NCBI GenBank assembly: GCA_051867655.1
Contig: JBJDYV010000011.1
Coordinates: forward strand, 1-64,000
Length of the DNA stretch: 64,000 bases
From: JAJPXI01 sp051867655
GTDB taxonomy: Bacteria > Bacillota > Clostridia > Oscillospirales > Oscillospiraceae
Direction of reading: 5' to 3'
Shown: positions 55,469-63,177 of the stretch, one piece after another
How the letters are laid out: every line of letters starts with the position of its first letter
Numbering within the stretch: position 1 is the first letter of the stretch
Program-made: the position numbers and the translations under genes
The notes under the pieces: model-generated
What the model saw: only the letters and a program-made list of their open reading frames with translations
Databases searched by the model: none
What the model was told of the DNA's origin: nothing

Positions 55469-56674
55469 TTAATTGCTCTTTCCATTCCTTTTCCTGCGCT
55501 TGGTAGCCCACTGCCGCTTGACCACCTGGGTGCTGCGGGCGATCGCCAGGGCGCCGGCGGGCACGTCGTCGGTAATGGTGGAGCCGGCGGCGGTATAGGC
55601 CCCGTCGCCCACCTGGACGGGAGCCACCAAATTGGTGTTGCAGCCGATAAACGCGTCATCCCCGATGGTGGTGCGGTATTTGGTATCGCCGTCGTAGTTG
55701 ACGGTGACGGTGCCGCAGCCGAAGTTGACGTGCTTGCCCACATCGGAATCTCCCACATAGGTCAGATGGGAGATCTTGGTGTTGTCGCCGATGGAGGAGT
55801 TCTTCAGCTCCACGAAATCGCCTACCTTGACGTGAGAGCCCACATGGCAGTTGGGCCGGACATAGGCGAAGGGACCCACGGTGGTGTCGGAGTCCACCGT
55901 GCTCTCGTTGAGCTGAGAGGAGTTTACCGTTACCCGGTCGCCCACGGTGCAGTCCCGGATCATGGTGTTGGGACCGATCTCGCAGTGTTCCCCGATCACG
56001 GTATTCCCGCGCAGGATGGTGCCCGGCAGCAGGACGGTGCCGCCGCCCACCTGGACATTGGGGCCCACATAGACCGCGTCGGGGTCCACCACCCGGACGC
56101 CCCGGCGCACCAGCCGGGCCACGGTCAGCTTCCGGGCCACGGCCTGCACGTCCATCAGGTCCAGCCGGGATTCCAGCTTGTAGACCGAGCGGCCGGTCCA
56201 ATCTGCGCCCTCGCAGAACTCCTGGCCGGTCTGGCGCAGGACCTCCTCAAAGTCGTCGGAGACGCCCGCGTCCAGCGCCTGCTTCAGCGCGGCGGCGTCC
56301 ATGCAGAACGCACCCGTGCCCATCATATTCCGGGGCGGGGGCTCCGGAGCGGTCAGGCGCTGCGCGCCCACGTCGGTCAGGAAGACGGGGGAAGTAAACA
56401 CCACCACCCGCCCGTCCAGCTGCTCCAGAAAGCAGGAGAGCTTTTCAAAGGCGTTTTCATCGCCGGTGGTGACGAACTGGGCCTCGCCGGGGAAGCAGGC
56501 CGCGGCGGCGGCACGGTCGTCCTCGTGACAGACGACTAAAAAGCGCCCCAGCCCCGCCGCCTGTAAGGTTTGGGAAAGCCAGGCCGCCGCCGGTTCAAAC
56601 AAAATGGGCTCCAGCATCAGAGTTCCGGTATGGTCTTTGGTCAGAAAAATGATCGCGCCGATCATGTCGTTCAT
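55469..56674 (-). CDS. glmU: GlmU-like left-handed beta-helix acetyltransferase with degenerate N-domain
   Basis: A 401-residue protein. Residues about 185-385 form a left-handed beta helix with the GlmU acetyltransferase signature NFGCGTVTVNYDGDTKYRT and LVAPVQVGDG. The first 150 residues should be the uridylyltransferase, but the usual LAAGxGTRM nucleotide motif is absent (the start reads MIGAIIFLTKDHTG), so only the GlcN-1-P acetyltransferase step looks intact. A separate UTP-GlcNAc-1-P uridylyltransferase should exist elsewhere. The longer frame to 56926 was rejected for lack of homology. Head of the prs-pth-mfd-prsA block. Confidence 0.78.
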   Translation of the reverse strand: MNDMIGAIIFLTKDHTGTLMLEPILFEPAAAWLSQTLQAAGLGRFLVVCHEDDRAAAAACFPGEAQFVTTGDENAFEKLSCFLEQLDGRVVVFTSPVFLTDVGAQRLTAPEPPPRNMMGTGAFCMDAAALKQALDAGVSDDFEEVLRQTGQEFCEGADWTGRSVYKLESRLDLMDVQAVARKLTVARLVRRGVRVVDPDAVYVGPNVQVGGGTVLLPGTILRGNTVIGEHCEIGPNTMIRDCTVGDRVTVNSSQLNESTVDSDTTVGPFAYVRPNCHVGSHVKVGDFVELKNSSIGDNTKISHLTYVGDSDVGKHVNFGCGTVTVNYDGDTKYRTTIGDDAFIGCNTNLVAPVQVGDGAYTAAGSTITDDVPAGALAIARSTQVVKRQWATKRRKRNGKSN

Positions 56675-56886
56675 GAAAAGGATCACCCTTGTATTAATAG
56701 TGTAAATGCCAAGCGAAGACATTATAGCAGAAAGTAAAAACTTTGGCAACGGGGACCCGCCGTCAAAAACCACCTTTTCCGGGAGAAAAAAGGCGGAAAA
56801 ATTGGTGTAAGTGTCCGCCTGGGGCAGACAAAGCGCGAAAACGGGCACGTTCAGAAAATCGTAAGAAAGTTTTAAGGGAAAAGCGC

Positions 56887-56941
56887 TTGTTTCCTCCTGC
56901 CCGGCAACGTATACTGACTGTACCAAGACAAATCATACAGT
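56887..56941 (+). promoter_or_regulatory. Promoter and operator of the YtrA-type operon
   Basis: -35 TTGTTT (56887-56892), 17-nt spacer, -10 TATACT (56910-56915), and an inverted repeat ACTGTA-N13-TACAGT (56917-56922 and 56936-56941) at the start point: a typical GntR autorepressor operator. Confidence 0.65.
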
Positions 56942-56964
56942 TTGCAGAAATGAGGAGGGTGGAC

Positions 56965-57363
56965 GTGATCAGTCTGAATTATCGGGACGCGCGCCCCATC
57001 TATGAACAGGTGAAGGATGGGCTGCGCCATCTGGTGGTAACGGGAGCCATTCTGCCCGGGGATAAGCTTCCCTCGGTGCGGGCATTGGCATCCTCGCTGG
57101 CCATCAACCCCAACACCATCCAGCGGGCCTATGAGGCCCTGGAGGGGGAGGGGTATCTGTACACCGTGGCGGGGAAAGGCTCCTTCGCCGCGGAGCAGAA
57201 GGACGTCAACGAGCAGCGGCGCAAGGAGCTGCTGAGCCGGTTCGACGCGGCGGCGGCCGAGCTGATGTTTCTGGGCATGACGGCCCGGGAGTTGGCGGAC
57301 CGGCTGCGCCAGGCGGAGGAATCGGCGCAGAAAAACGATCGGAATGAGGAGGTGCAGCCATGA
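56965..57363 (+). CDS. GntR-family regulator, YtrA subfamily
   Basis: A 132-residue protein with an N-terminal winged helix (GDKLPSVRALASSLAINPNT) and a short C-terminal dimerisation helix, the YtrA type. Start GTG 56965 is favoured by GGAGGGTGG; an upstream ATG at 56950 overlaps that site. It ends on the ATGA start of the ABC transporter ATPase. These repressors usually respond to cell-wall antibiotics or membrane stress. Confidence 0.86.
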   Translation: MISLNYRDARPIYEQVKDGLRHLVVTGAILPGDKLPSVRALASSLAINPNTIQRAYEALEGEGYLYTVAGKGSFAAEQKDVNEQRRKELLSRFDAAAAELMFLGMTARELADRLRQAEESAQKNDRNEEVQP

Positions 57364-58262
57364 TCGAAGTACGCGGCGTCATCAAGAACTTTGACGACTT
57401 CCGGGCCCTGGACGGCCTGACCATGACGGTGCCCACCGGCTCCATCTACGGCCTGGTGGGACCCAACGGCGCGGGCAAATCCACCATCCTGCGCCACATC
57501 ACCGGCATCTACCGCCCGGACGGGGGCACGATCAAAGTGGACGGACAGGACGTCTACGAAAACCCGGCGGTGAAGGCGCGGGTGACCTCCATCCCCGACG
57601 AACTGTATTATTTCCTGTCGGCCTCCACCCGGGACATGATGAAGTTCTACAAGGGTTTTTATCCGAAATTCGACGAGAAGCGCTATCAGGCCCTGAAGGA
57701 CATCTTCACCACCGTGGATGAAAAGCGGCCCATCCGCCGTCTGTCCAAGGGCATGCAGAAGCAGAGCGCCTTCTGGCTGGCCCTGTGCTGCCGGCCGGAC
57801 TACCTGATCCTGGACGAGCCGGTGGACGGCCTGGACCCGGTCATGCGCCGGCAGGTGTGGAGCCTGCTGATGGGCGACGTGGCTGAGCACGGCACCACGG
57901 TGCTGGTGTCCTCCCACAACCTGCGGGAGCTGGAGGACGTATGCGACCATGTGGGTATTTTGTCCAGGGGCAAGGTGCTGGTGGAGCGCTCCCTGTCCGA
58001 CCTGCAGGGCAATGTGGTGAAAATGCAGGTGGTGTTCCAGGAGAAGGAGATGCCCAAGCTGCCCGAGGACATGGAGGTCCTGCACGTGTCCCAGGTGGGG
58101 CGCATCCACACCCTGATCATCCGGGGCAGGGCGGACGAGGTCACCAACCGTCTGGCGGTGTATTCCCCCATTTTGATGGAGGCACTGCCCCTGACCCTGG
58201 AGGAGATCTTTATCTATGAGCTGGGAGGTGAGGACTATGCGGTCCGCGAGATCATGGTTTAA
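57360..58262 (+). CDS. ABC transporter ATP-binding protein
   Basis: A 300-residue ABC ATPase. Walker A is GPNGAGKST, the signature is LSKGMQKQSA (variant of LSGGQ) and Walker B is YLILDEPVDGLDP; H-loop SSHN. It belongs to the YtrB/EcsA-like drug or lipid export group. It is translated from overlap with the regulator and overlaps the permease gene by 26 nt. Substrate unknown. Confidence 0.9.
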   Translation: MIEVRGVIKNFDDFRALDGLTMTVPTGSIYGLVGPNGAGKSTILRHITGIYRPDGGTIKVDGQDVYENPAVKARVTSIPDELYYFLSASTRDMMKFYKGFYPKFDEKRYQALKDIFTTVDEKRPIRRLSKGMQKQSAFWLALCCRPDYLILDEPVDGLDPVMRRQVWSLLMGDVAEHGTTVLVSSHNLRELEDVCDHVGILSRGKVLVERSLSDLQGNVVKMQVVFQEKEMPKLPEDMEVLHVSQVGRIHTLIIRGRADEVTNRLAVYSPILMEALPLTLEEIFIYELGGEDYAVREIMV

Positions 58263-60210
58263 TCTGACCCTGTATAAAAAGAACCTAACCCGGTTCTGGC
58301 CCATCTGGGGGCTGTATCTGCTGATCTGGCTGTTTGTGTTCCCTGTCAGCCTGATCCTGGACAATTACGACCCCGTCCGCTTTGCCCACTGGCATGTACT
58401 CCATCGGATCACGGATCTGGGCCTGCCCCTGGCGGCGGTCTTCTCCCTGCTGGCGGCGTGCGCCGTGTGGTCCTATCTCTGCAACAACCGCGCGGTCTGC
58501 CTGATGCACACCCTGCCCGTTCGCCGGGAGGGCCTGTTCCTGACCAATTTCCTGTCCGGCATGACCTTCCTGGTGGGGCCGAACCTGATTGTCTTCGTGC
58601 TGACCCTGCTGGCCGAGGCGGCCCAGGGCGTGGTGGACGCGGGGGCCCTGGCCATGTGGTTCTTCAGCGTGACCCTGATGGAGCTGTTCTTCTTCTGCTT
58701 TGCCACCTTCTGCGCCATGTTTACCGGTCATGTGCTGGGCCTGCCCGCTTTTTATGTCATCTTCAACTGCCTGGCCGTGGGACTGGTGACTCTGCTGGAC
58801 CTGACCCTGTCCCGCTTCGTGTTCGGCTATACGGGCATCCTGGGGCTTTGGAGCGCGGCTGAGTGGCTGACCCCCATCTGGAAGCTGGAAGCAAACCTGG
58901 AGGTGCGGACGCAGTTCGCGGACGGGATGCGGCAGTACGAGACCGCGTGGCTGTCCGGCCTGGGCTACATCCTGGTCTACGTCATTTTCGGCCTGATCCT
59001 GGCCGGCCTGGCCCTGGCGCTGTACCGCCGCCGGGACATGGAACGGGTGGGGGACGTGGTCACCGTGCCCTGGATGCGCCCCGTGTTCCAGTACGGCGTG
59101 GCCTTCTGCTGCGCCCTGGCCTTCGGCTGCCTGCTCTATGAGATCTTCTGCGGCGCCCTGCCCGAGGGGGCGTGGACCCTGCTGGTGTTCATGCTGCTCT
59201 GCGGCGCGGCGGGCTATTTCCTGGCGCGGATGCTGCTGGAGAAATCCTTCCGGGTGTTCCACCACTGGAAGGGATGTGTGCCCTTCCTGGCGGCGCTGGT
59301 GGTGCTGGTGTGCGTCATGGAGTTCGACCTGACCGGCTTCGAGCGGCGGGTGCCCGCCGCGGAGGACGTGGCGTCGGTGGCGATCTGCAACATGGACACG
59401 GCACCCTATGATGCGGCAAGCTTTCTTGATGTGGAGACGTCCGATCCTGCGGTGATCCGCGCCGTGATAGAGGCCCACCAGGCCGTGGTGGGCAACAAGG
59501 ACGCCATTGAGCGCAGGAGCGTGTCCGGGAGCGGCACGGTGGAAACCTCCGGATTTGAGGTGGTCTACACGCTGAAGAGCGGCAAGACCGTCAGCCGGGA
59601 TTACAGCTATGAGATCCCGATCAGCACCGGGGCCCTGGACGACCCGGCGTCCCCCACCGCAAAGCTGGACGCCCTGGTCAACCTGCCCCAGGTGATCGAG
59701 GAAATGTACAGGCTGACCGACAAGTCGGCGGAGGATGTCATCAGCATGACCCTGACCAGCTACACGCCGGAAGAAGGCTATAGTGAAGTCGCAGTCAGCA
59801 AAGGCGCCCGTGAAAAGGTGTTTGAAGCGGTTCTGGCCGACTTCGCCGAGGGCGGCCTGGGCCGGCGCTACCTGCTGGATTACAGTGACGACCGCCGGGA
59901 AACCTGCTTTCTCAACGACCTGACGATCACCTTCTACGAGGAGAAACAGCAGGCGGAGCCGGGTGACCGCCCGGCCGCTGCGGTGGAGCGCCCGGAGGTC
60001 ACGCCTTCGACGCGGAGCGTCACTGTGACCCTGCAGACCACGGCAAAGCACACCCTGGCGGCGCTGCAGGAGGCCGGGGTCCTGGAGGGACAGGTAAACC
60101 TGTTCACCCACGCCCAGGAAAGTGCGGTCAGCCAGGCGTGGTACGAAAACGGCGAGAGCTGGACGGGCATCAATTGGAAGAACTTCGCCTGGGGGATCAT
60201 CGGCGGATAA
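58237..60210 (+). CDS. ABC transporter permease with large outside domain
   Basis: A 657-residue protein: about eight membrane helices in residues 15-360, then a soluble part (about 370-640) of mixed beta/alpha nature that sits outside the cell, resembling DUF6449-type regions of clostridial YtrA-linked permeases. ATG 58237 is chosen for GGAGGTGAGG nearby. It forms the transporter with the preceding ATPase. Substrate unknown. Confidence 0.8.
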   Translation: MRSARSWFNLTLYKKNLTRFWPIWGLYLLIWLFVFPVSLILDNYDPVRFAHWHVLHRITDLGLPLAAVFSLLAACAVWSYLCNNRAVCLMHTLPVRREGLFLTNFLSGMTFLVGPNLIVFVLTLLAEAAQGVVDAGALAMWFFSVTLMELFFFCFATFCAMFTGHVLGLPAFYVIFNCLAVGLVTLLDLTLSRFVFGYTGILGLWSAAEWLTPIWKLEANLEVRTQFADGMRQYETAWLSGLGYILVYVIFGLILAGLALALYRRRDMERVGDVVTVPWMRPVFQYGVAFCCALAFGCLLYEIFCGALPEGAWTLLVFMLLCGAAGYFLARMLLEKSFRVFHHWKGCVPFLAALVVLVCVMEFDLTGFERRVPAAEDVASVAICNMDTAPYDAASFLDVETSDPAVIRAVIEAHQAVVGNKDAIERRSVSGSGTVETSGFEVVYTLKSGKTVSRDYSYEIPISTGALDDPASPTAKLDALVNLPQVIEEMYRLTDKSAEDVISMTLTSYTPEEGYSEVAVSKGAREKVFEAVLADFAEGGLGRRYLLDYSDDRRETCFLNDLTITFYEEKQQAEPGDRPAAAVERPEVTPSTRSVTVTLQTTAKHTLAALQEAGVLEGQVNLFTHAQESAVSQAWYENGESWTGINWKNFAWGIIGG

Positions 60211-60224
60211 CAAAAGAAACATGC

Positions 60225-60258
60225 GGCCCCGGTTCCGAACACGTTCGGGACCGGGGCC
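60225..60258 (+). terminator. Terminator after the ABC operon
   Basis: Fifteen-position stem, with one mismatch or wobble, starting GGCCCCGG (60225) and closing at 60258, loop ACG region. The T-run is weak (AAAAGCCGCTTTTA). Confidence 0.7.
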
Positions 60259-60297
60259 AAAAGCCGCTTTTAGGCAGAAAAAAGTGTAAGCTGGCGG

Positions 60298-60326
60298 TTG
60301 ATTTTTACAATTCACAGGTATATAAT
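60298..60326 (+). promoter_or_regulatory. Promoter of the thiolase operon
   Basis: -35 TTGATT (60298-60303), 17-nt spacer, -10 TATAAT (60321-60326). Confidence 0.75.
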
Positions 60327-60381
60327 TTCGATGCAGTGATAAACCCCTATGGGAACTTATAAATTTTGGAGGTCGTAAAAC

Positions 60382-61641
60382 ATGAGAGACATCTATGTCG
60401 TCAACTGCTGCCGTACTGCCGTAGGCTCCTTCGGCGGCTCCCTGAAGGACACCCCCGCCACTGATCTGGGCGCCGTGGTGGTCAAAGAGGCCCTGAACCG
60501 CGCCGGCGTGAAGCCCGAGCAGGTCGATGAGCTGATGTTCGGCTGCATCCTGACTGCCGCGCAGGGCCAGAACCCCGCCCGCCAGGTCGGCATCAAGGCC
60601 GGTCTGCCCTTCTCCGTCCCCGCTTACACCGTCGGTATGGTCTGCGGCTCCGGCATGAAGTCCGTCATCGAGGCTGCCCGCGCCATCGCTTCCGGCGATG
60701 CTGAGATCATCGTGGCCGGCGGCACCGAGAACATGTCCGCCGCTCCCTATGCTCTGCCTGCTGAGCGCTGGGGCGCCCGCATGGGCGACAAGAAGGTCGT
60801 CGACACCATGATCAAGGACGGCCTGTGGGACGCTTACAACAACTATCACATGGGCACCACCGCCGAGAACATCTGCGACGTGTGGGGCATCACCCGCGAG
60901 GAGCTGGACGCCTTCGGTCTGGCCTCCCAGCAGAAGACCGAGGCCGCTCAGAAGGCCGGCCGCTTCGATGACGAGATCGTTCCCGTCATGGTCAAGAAGA
61001 AGAAGGAAATGGTCGAGTTCAAGGTGGACGAGTTCCCCCGCGCCGGCACCACCGCTGAGGCTCTGGCCAAGCTGAAGGGCGCTTTCCCCTGCGGCCCCGA
61101 GGGTGTTGAGGATGAGATCGTCCATACCTTCGAGCTGACCGGTGTCCACGAGGCTGACACCAAGAAGCACACCCCGCGCGTCACCGCCGGCAACGCTTCC
61201 GGCATCAACGACGGCGCTGCCGCCATCGTGCTGGCCTCCGGCGAGGCTGTTGAGAAGTACGGCCTGAAGCCCATGGCCAAGCTGGTCTCCTGGGGCCACG
61301 GCGGCGTCGATCCCAAGATCATGGGTGTCGGCCCCGTTCCCGCCTCCAAGCAGGCTATGGCCAAGGCCGGCCTGACCATCGACGACATCGACCTGGTCGA
61401 GGCCAACGAGGCTTTTGCCGCTCAGTCCATCGCGGTCGCCCGTGAGCTGAACTTCGATATGAGCAAGGTCAACGTCAACGGCGGCGCCATCTCCATCGGC
61501 CACCCCGTCGGCGCTTCCGGCGCCCGTATCATCGTCACCCTGCTGCACGAGATGCAGAAGCGCGACGACGCCAAGAAGGGCCTGGCTACCCTGTGCATCG
61601 GCGGCGGCATGGGTGTCGCCACCATCTTCGAGAAGTGCTAA
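60382..61641 (+). CDS. thl: Acetyl-CoA C-acetyltransferase (thiolase)
   Basis: A 419-residue thiolase joining two acetyl-CoA into acetoacetyl-CoA, or the reverse. The nucleophile is Cys88 (MVCGSGMKS), with His374 (SIGHPVG) and Cys405 (LCIGGGMG). Canonical thiolases are about 393 residues; the extra length is an insertion of about 28 residues at 237-266, between LKGAFP and VTAGNASG. Codon use is strongly biased to C/G-ending codons, consistent with high expression. First gene before the CoA transferase. Confidence 0.93.
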   Translation: MRDIYVVNCCRTAVGSFGGSLKDTPATDLGAVVVKEALNRAGVKPEQVDELMFGCILTAAQGQNPARQVGIKAGLPFSVPAYTVGMVCGSGMKSVIEAARAIASGDAEIIVAGGTENMSAAPYALPAERWGARMGDKKVVDTMIKDGLWDAYNNYHMGTTAENICDVWGITREELDAFGLASQQKTEAAQKAGRFDDEIVPVMVKKKKEMVEFKVDEFPRAGTTAEALAKLKGAFPCGPEGVEDEIVHTFELTGVHEADTKKHTPRVTAGNASGINDGAAAIVLASGEAVEKYGLKPMAKLVSWGHGGVDPKIMGVGPVPASKQAMAKAGLTIDDIDLVEANEAFAAQSIAVARELNFDMSKVNVNGGAISIGHPVGASGARIIVTLLHEMQKRDDAKKGLATLCIGGGMGVATIFEKC

Positions 61642-61722
61642 TTTCGTAATACCTGCGGCCGGGCGGGAATTTCCCCGCCCGACCGCATGCATATTTTCAT
61701 TATTTAAGTAGGAGGTATTCCC

Positions 61723-62388
61723 ATGCCTAAGTTTGTTTCTTTGCAGGATGCTGCGGATCTCGTCAAGGACGGAATGACCGTTGCAATCGGCGGCTTCCTG
61801 GGCTGCGGCAACCCGCACCACGTCATCGATGCGCTGGTGGAGAAGGGCGTTAAGGACCTGACCATCATCGCCAACGACAGCCCTGCTACCGGCTACGGCC
61901 TGGCCAAGCTGATCGACAACCATCAGGTCAAGCGCTTGATCGCCTCTCACGTGGGCCTGAACCCCAACGTGGCCACTCAGATGAACGACGGCTCCATGGA
62001 AGTCTGGCTGATCCCCCAGGGCTCTCTGGCTGAGATGATCCGCGCCGGCGGCGGCGGCCTGGGCGGCGTCATCACCCCCACCGGTCTGGGCACTCTGGTT
62101 GAGGAGTCCCCGCTGGTCCACTCCAAGATCGAGATCGACGGCCGTGAGTATCTGGTCATGAAGCCCGTCCACGCCGATGTGGCTCTGATCAGCGGCTATA
62201 AGGTCGACAAGGCCGGCAACGTCTGGTACAAGGGCACCAGCCGCAACTACAGCACCGTGGTCGCCACCGACGCCGACATCGTTATCTGCGAGGCTGACAA
62301 CGTGGTGGAGACCGGCGAGATCGAGCCTGAGAACGTCATGACTCAGGGTATCTTTGTGGACTACATCGTGGACGGAGGTAAGCTGTAA
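61723..62388 (+). CDS. CoA transferase subunit A (AtoD/ScoA type)
   Basis: A 221-residue alpha subunit of a type I CoA transferase; GGFLGCGNPHH near residue 23 and GLGTLVEESPLVHSK match the family. It pairs with the next gene. In butyrate-producing Oscillospiraceae such enzymes move CoA between butyryl-CoA or acyl-CoA and acetoacetate or acetate. Here the thiolase partner suggests acetoacetate as the acceptor. Confidence 0.9.
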   Translation: MPKFVSLQDAADLVKDGMTVAIGGFLGCGNPHHVIDALVEKGVKDLTIIANDSPATGYGLAKLIDNHQVKRLIASHVGLNPNVATQMNDGSMEVWLIPQGSLAEMIRAGGGGLGGVITPTGLGTLVEESPLVHSKIEIDGREYLVMKPVHADVALISGYKVDKAGNVWYKGTSRNYSTVVATDADIVICEADNVVETGEIEPENVMTQGIFVDYIVDGGKL

Positions 62389-63044
62389 TGGATAAGAATC
62401 AGATCAAAGCTACTATTGCTGCCCGCGTTGCCAAGGAACTGAAGGACGGCGACGTGGTCAACCTGGGTATCGGCATCCCCACTCTGGTGCCCAACTATCT
62501 GCCCGAGGGCGTGAAGCTGACCCTGCACGCCGAGCTGGGCTGCGTGGGCGCCGGCCCCAAGCCCGATGAGGACCATGTGGATCCCTACATCGTGGACGCC
62601 GGCGGTTCTCCCTCCTCCGTCGCTCTCGGCGGCTCCTTCATCGACAGCGCTACCTCCTTCTGCATCATCCGCGGCGGCCATGTGGATGCCACCATCCTGG
62701 GCTGCCTGGAGTGCGACGAAGAGGGCAACATGTCCAACTGGATCATCCCCGGCAAGAAGTGCCCCGGCATGGGCGGCGCTATGGACCTGGTCGTGGGCGC
62801 CAAGAAGGTCATCGTAGCCATGGAGCACACCGCCAAGGGCGCTCACAAGATCCTGAAGAAGTGCAAGTTGCCCCTGACCGCCCAGAAGGTCGTCAACCTG
62901 ATCATCACCGAGATGGGCGTGATCGAAGTCACTCCCAACGGCCTGGTGCTGACCGAGATCAACCCCGAGTTCACCGTCGAGCAGGTCCAGGAGGCCACCG
63001 AGGCTACCCTGACCATCAGCCCCGACCTGAAGCCCATGTGCTGA
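62388..63044 (+). CDS. CoA transferase subunit B (AtoA/ScoB type)
   Basis: A 218-residue beta subunit. The catalytic glutamate is Glu49 in LTLHAELGCVGAGP, where most relatives have ENG; here the next residue is Leu. The ATG shares its first base with the last base of the previous stop codon. C-terminal signature EVTPNGLVLTEINPEFT is present. Substrate range (butyryl-CoA:acetoacetate or acetyl-CoA) is not decidable. Confidence 0.9.
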   Translation: MDKNQIKATIAARVAKELKDGDVVNLGIGIPTLVPNYLPEGVKLTLHAELGCVGAGPKPDEDHVDPYIVDAGGSPSSVALGGSFIDSATSFCIIRGGHVDATILGCLECDEEGNMSNWIIPGKKCPGMGGAMDLVVGAKKVIVAMEHTAKGAHKILKKCKLPLTAQKVVNLIITEMGVIEVTPNGLVLTEINPEFTVEQVQEATEATLTISPDLKPMC

Positions 63045-63072
63045 TCTCTCAAAACGCAAATTTAAATTTGAG

Positions 63073-63106
63073 CAGACCGCGTCCTACGGGACGCGGTCTG
63101 TTTTTG
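63073..63106 (+). terminator. Terminator after the CoA transferase
   Basis: 12-bp stem CAGACCGCGTCC (63073-63084) with 63089-63100, 4-nt loop, then TTTTTG. Confidence 0.92.
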
Positions 63107-63177
63107 TTTTCTGGAGTATATTTCATTCCGGAAAAGCCACATTAATTCATAACGCAGTGAAAAAGGACGGATGAAAC

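Noticed and set aside
56675..56926. 84-codon N-terminal extension of the GlmU-like gene
   Set aside because: It overlaps the promoter region of the divergent YtrA-type operon, lacks a ribosome binding site and does not contain the missing nucleotidyltransferase motif.
58285..62172. Open reading frame of 1295 codons on the - strand
   Set aside because: It runs antisense to the ABC permease and thiolase genes, which have clear families, ribosome binding sites and promoters. GC-rich codon bias leaves few stops on the opposite strand. The translation is low-complexity (Gly/Gln/His/Val) with no domain.
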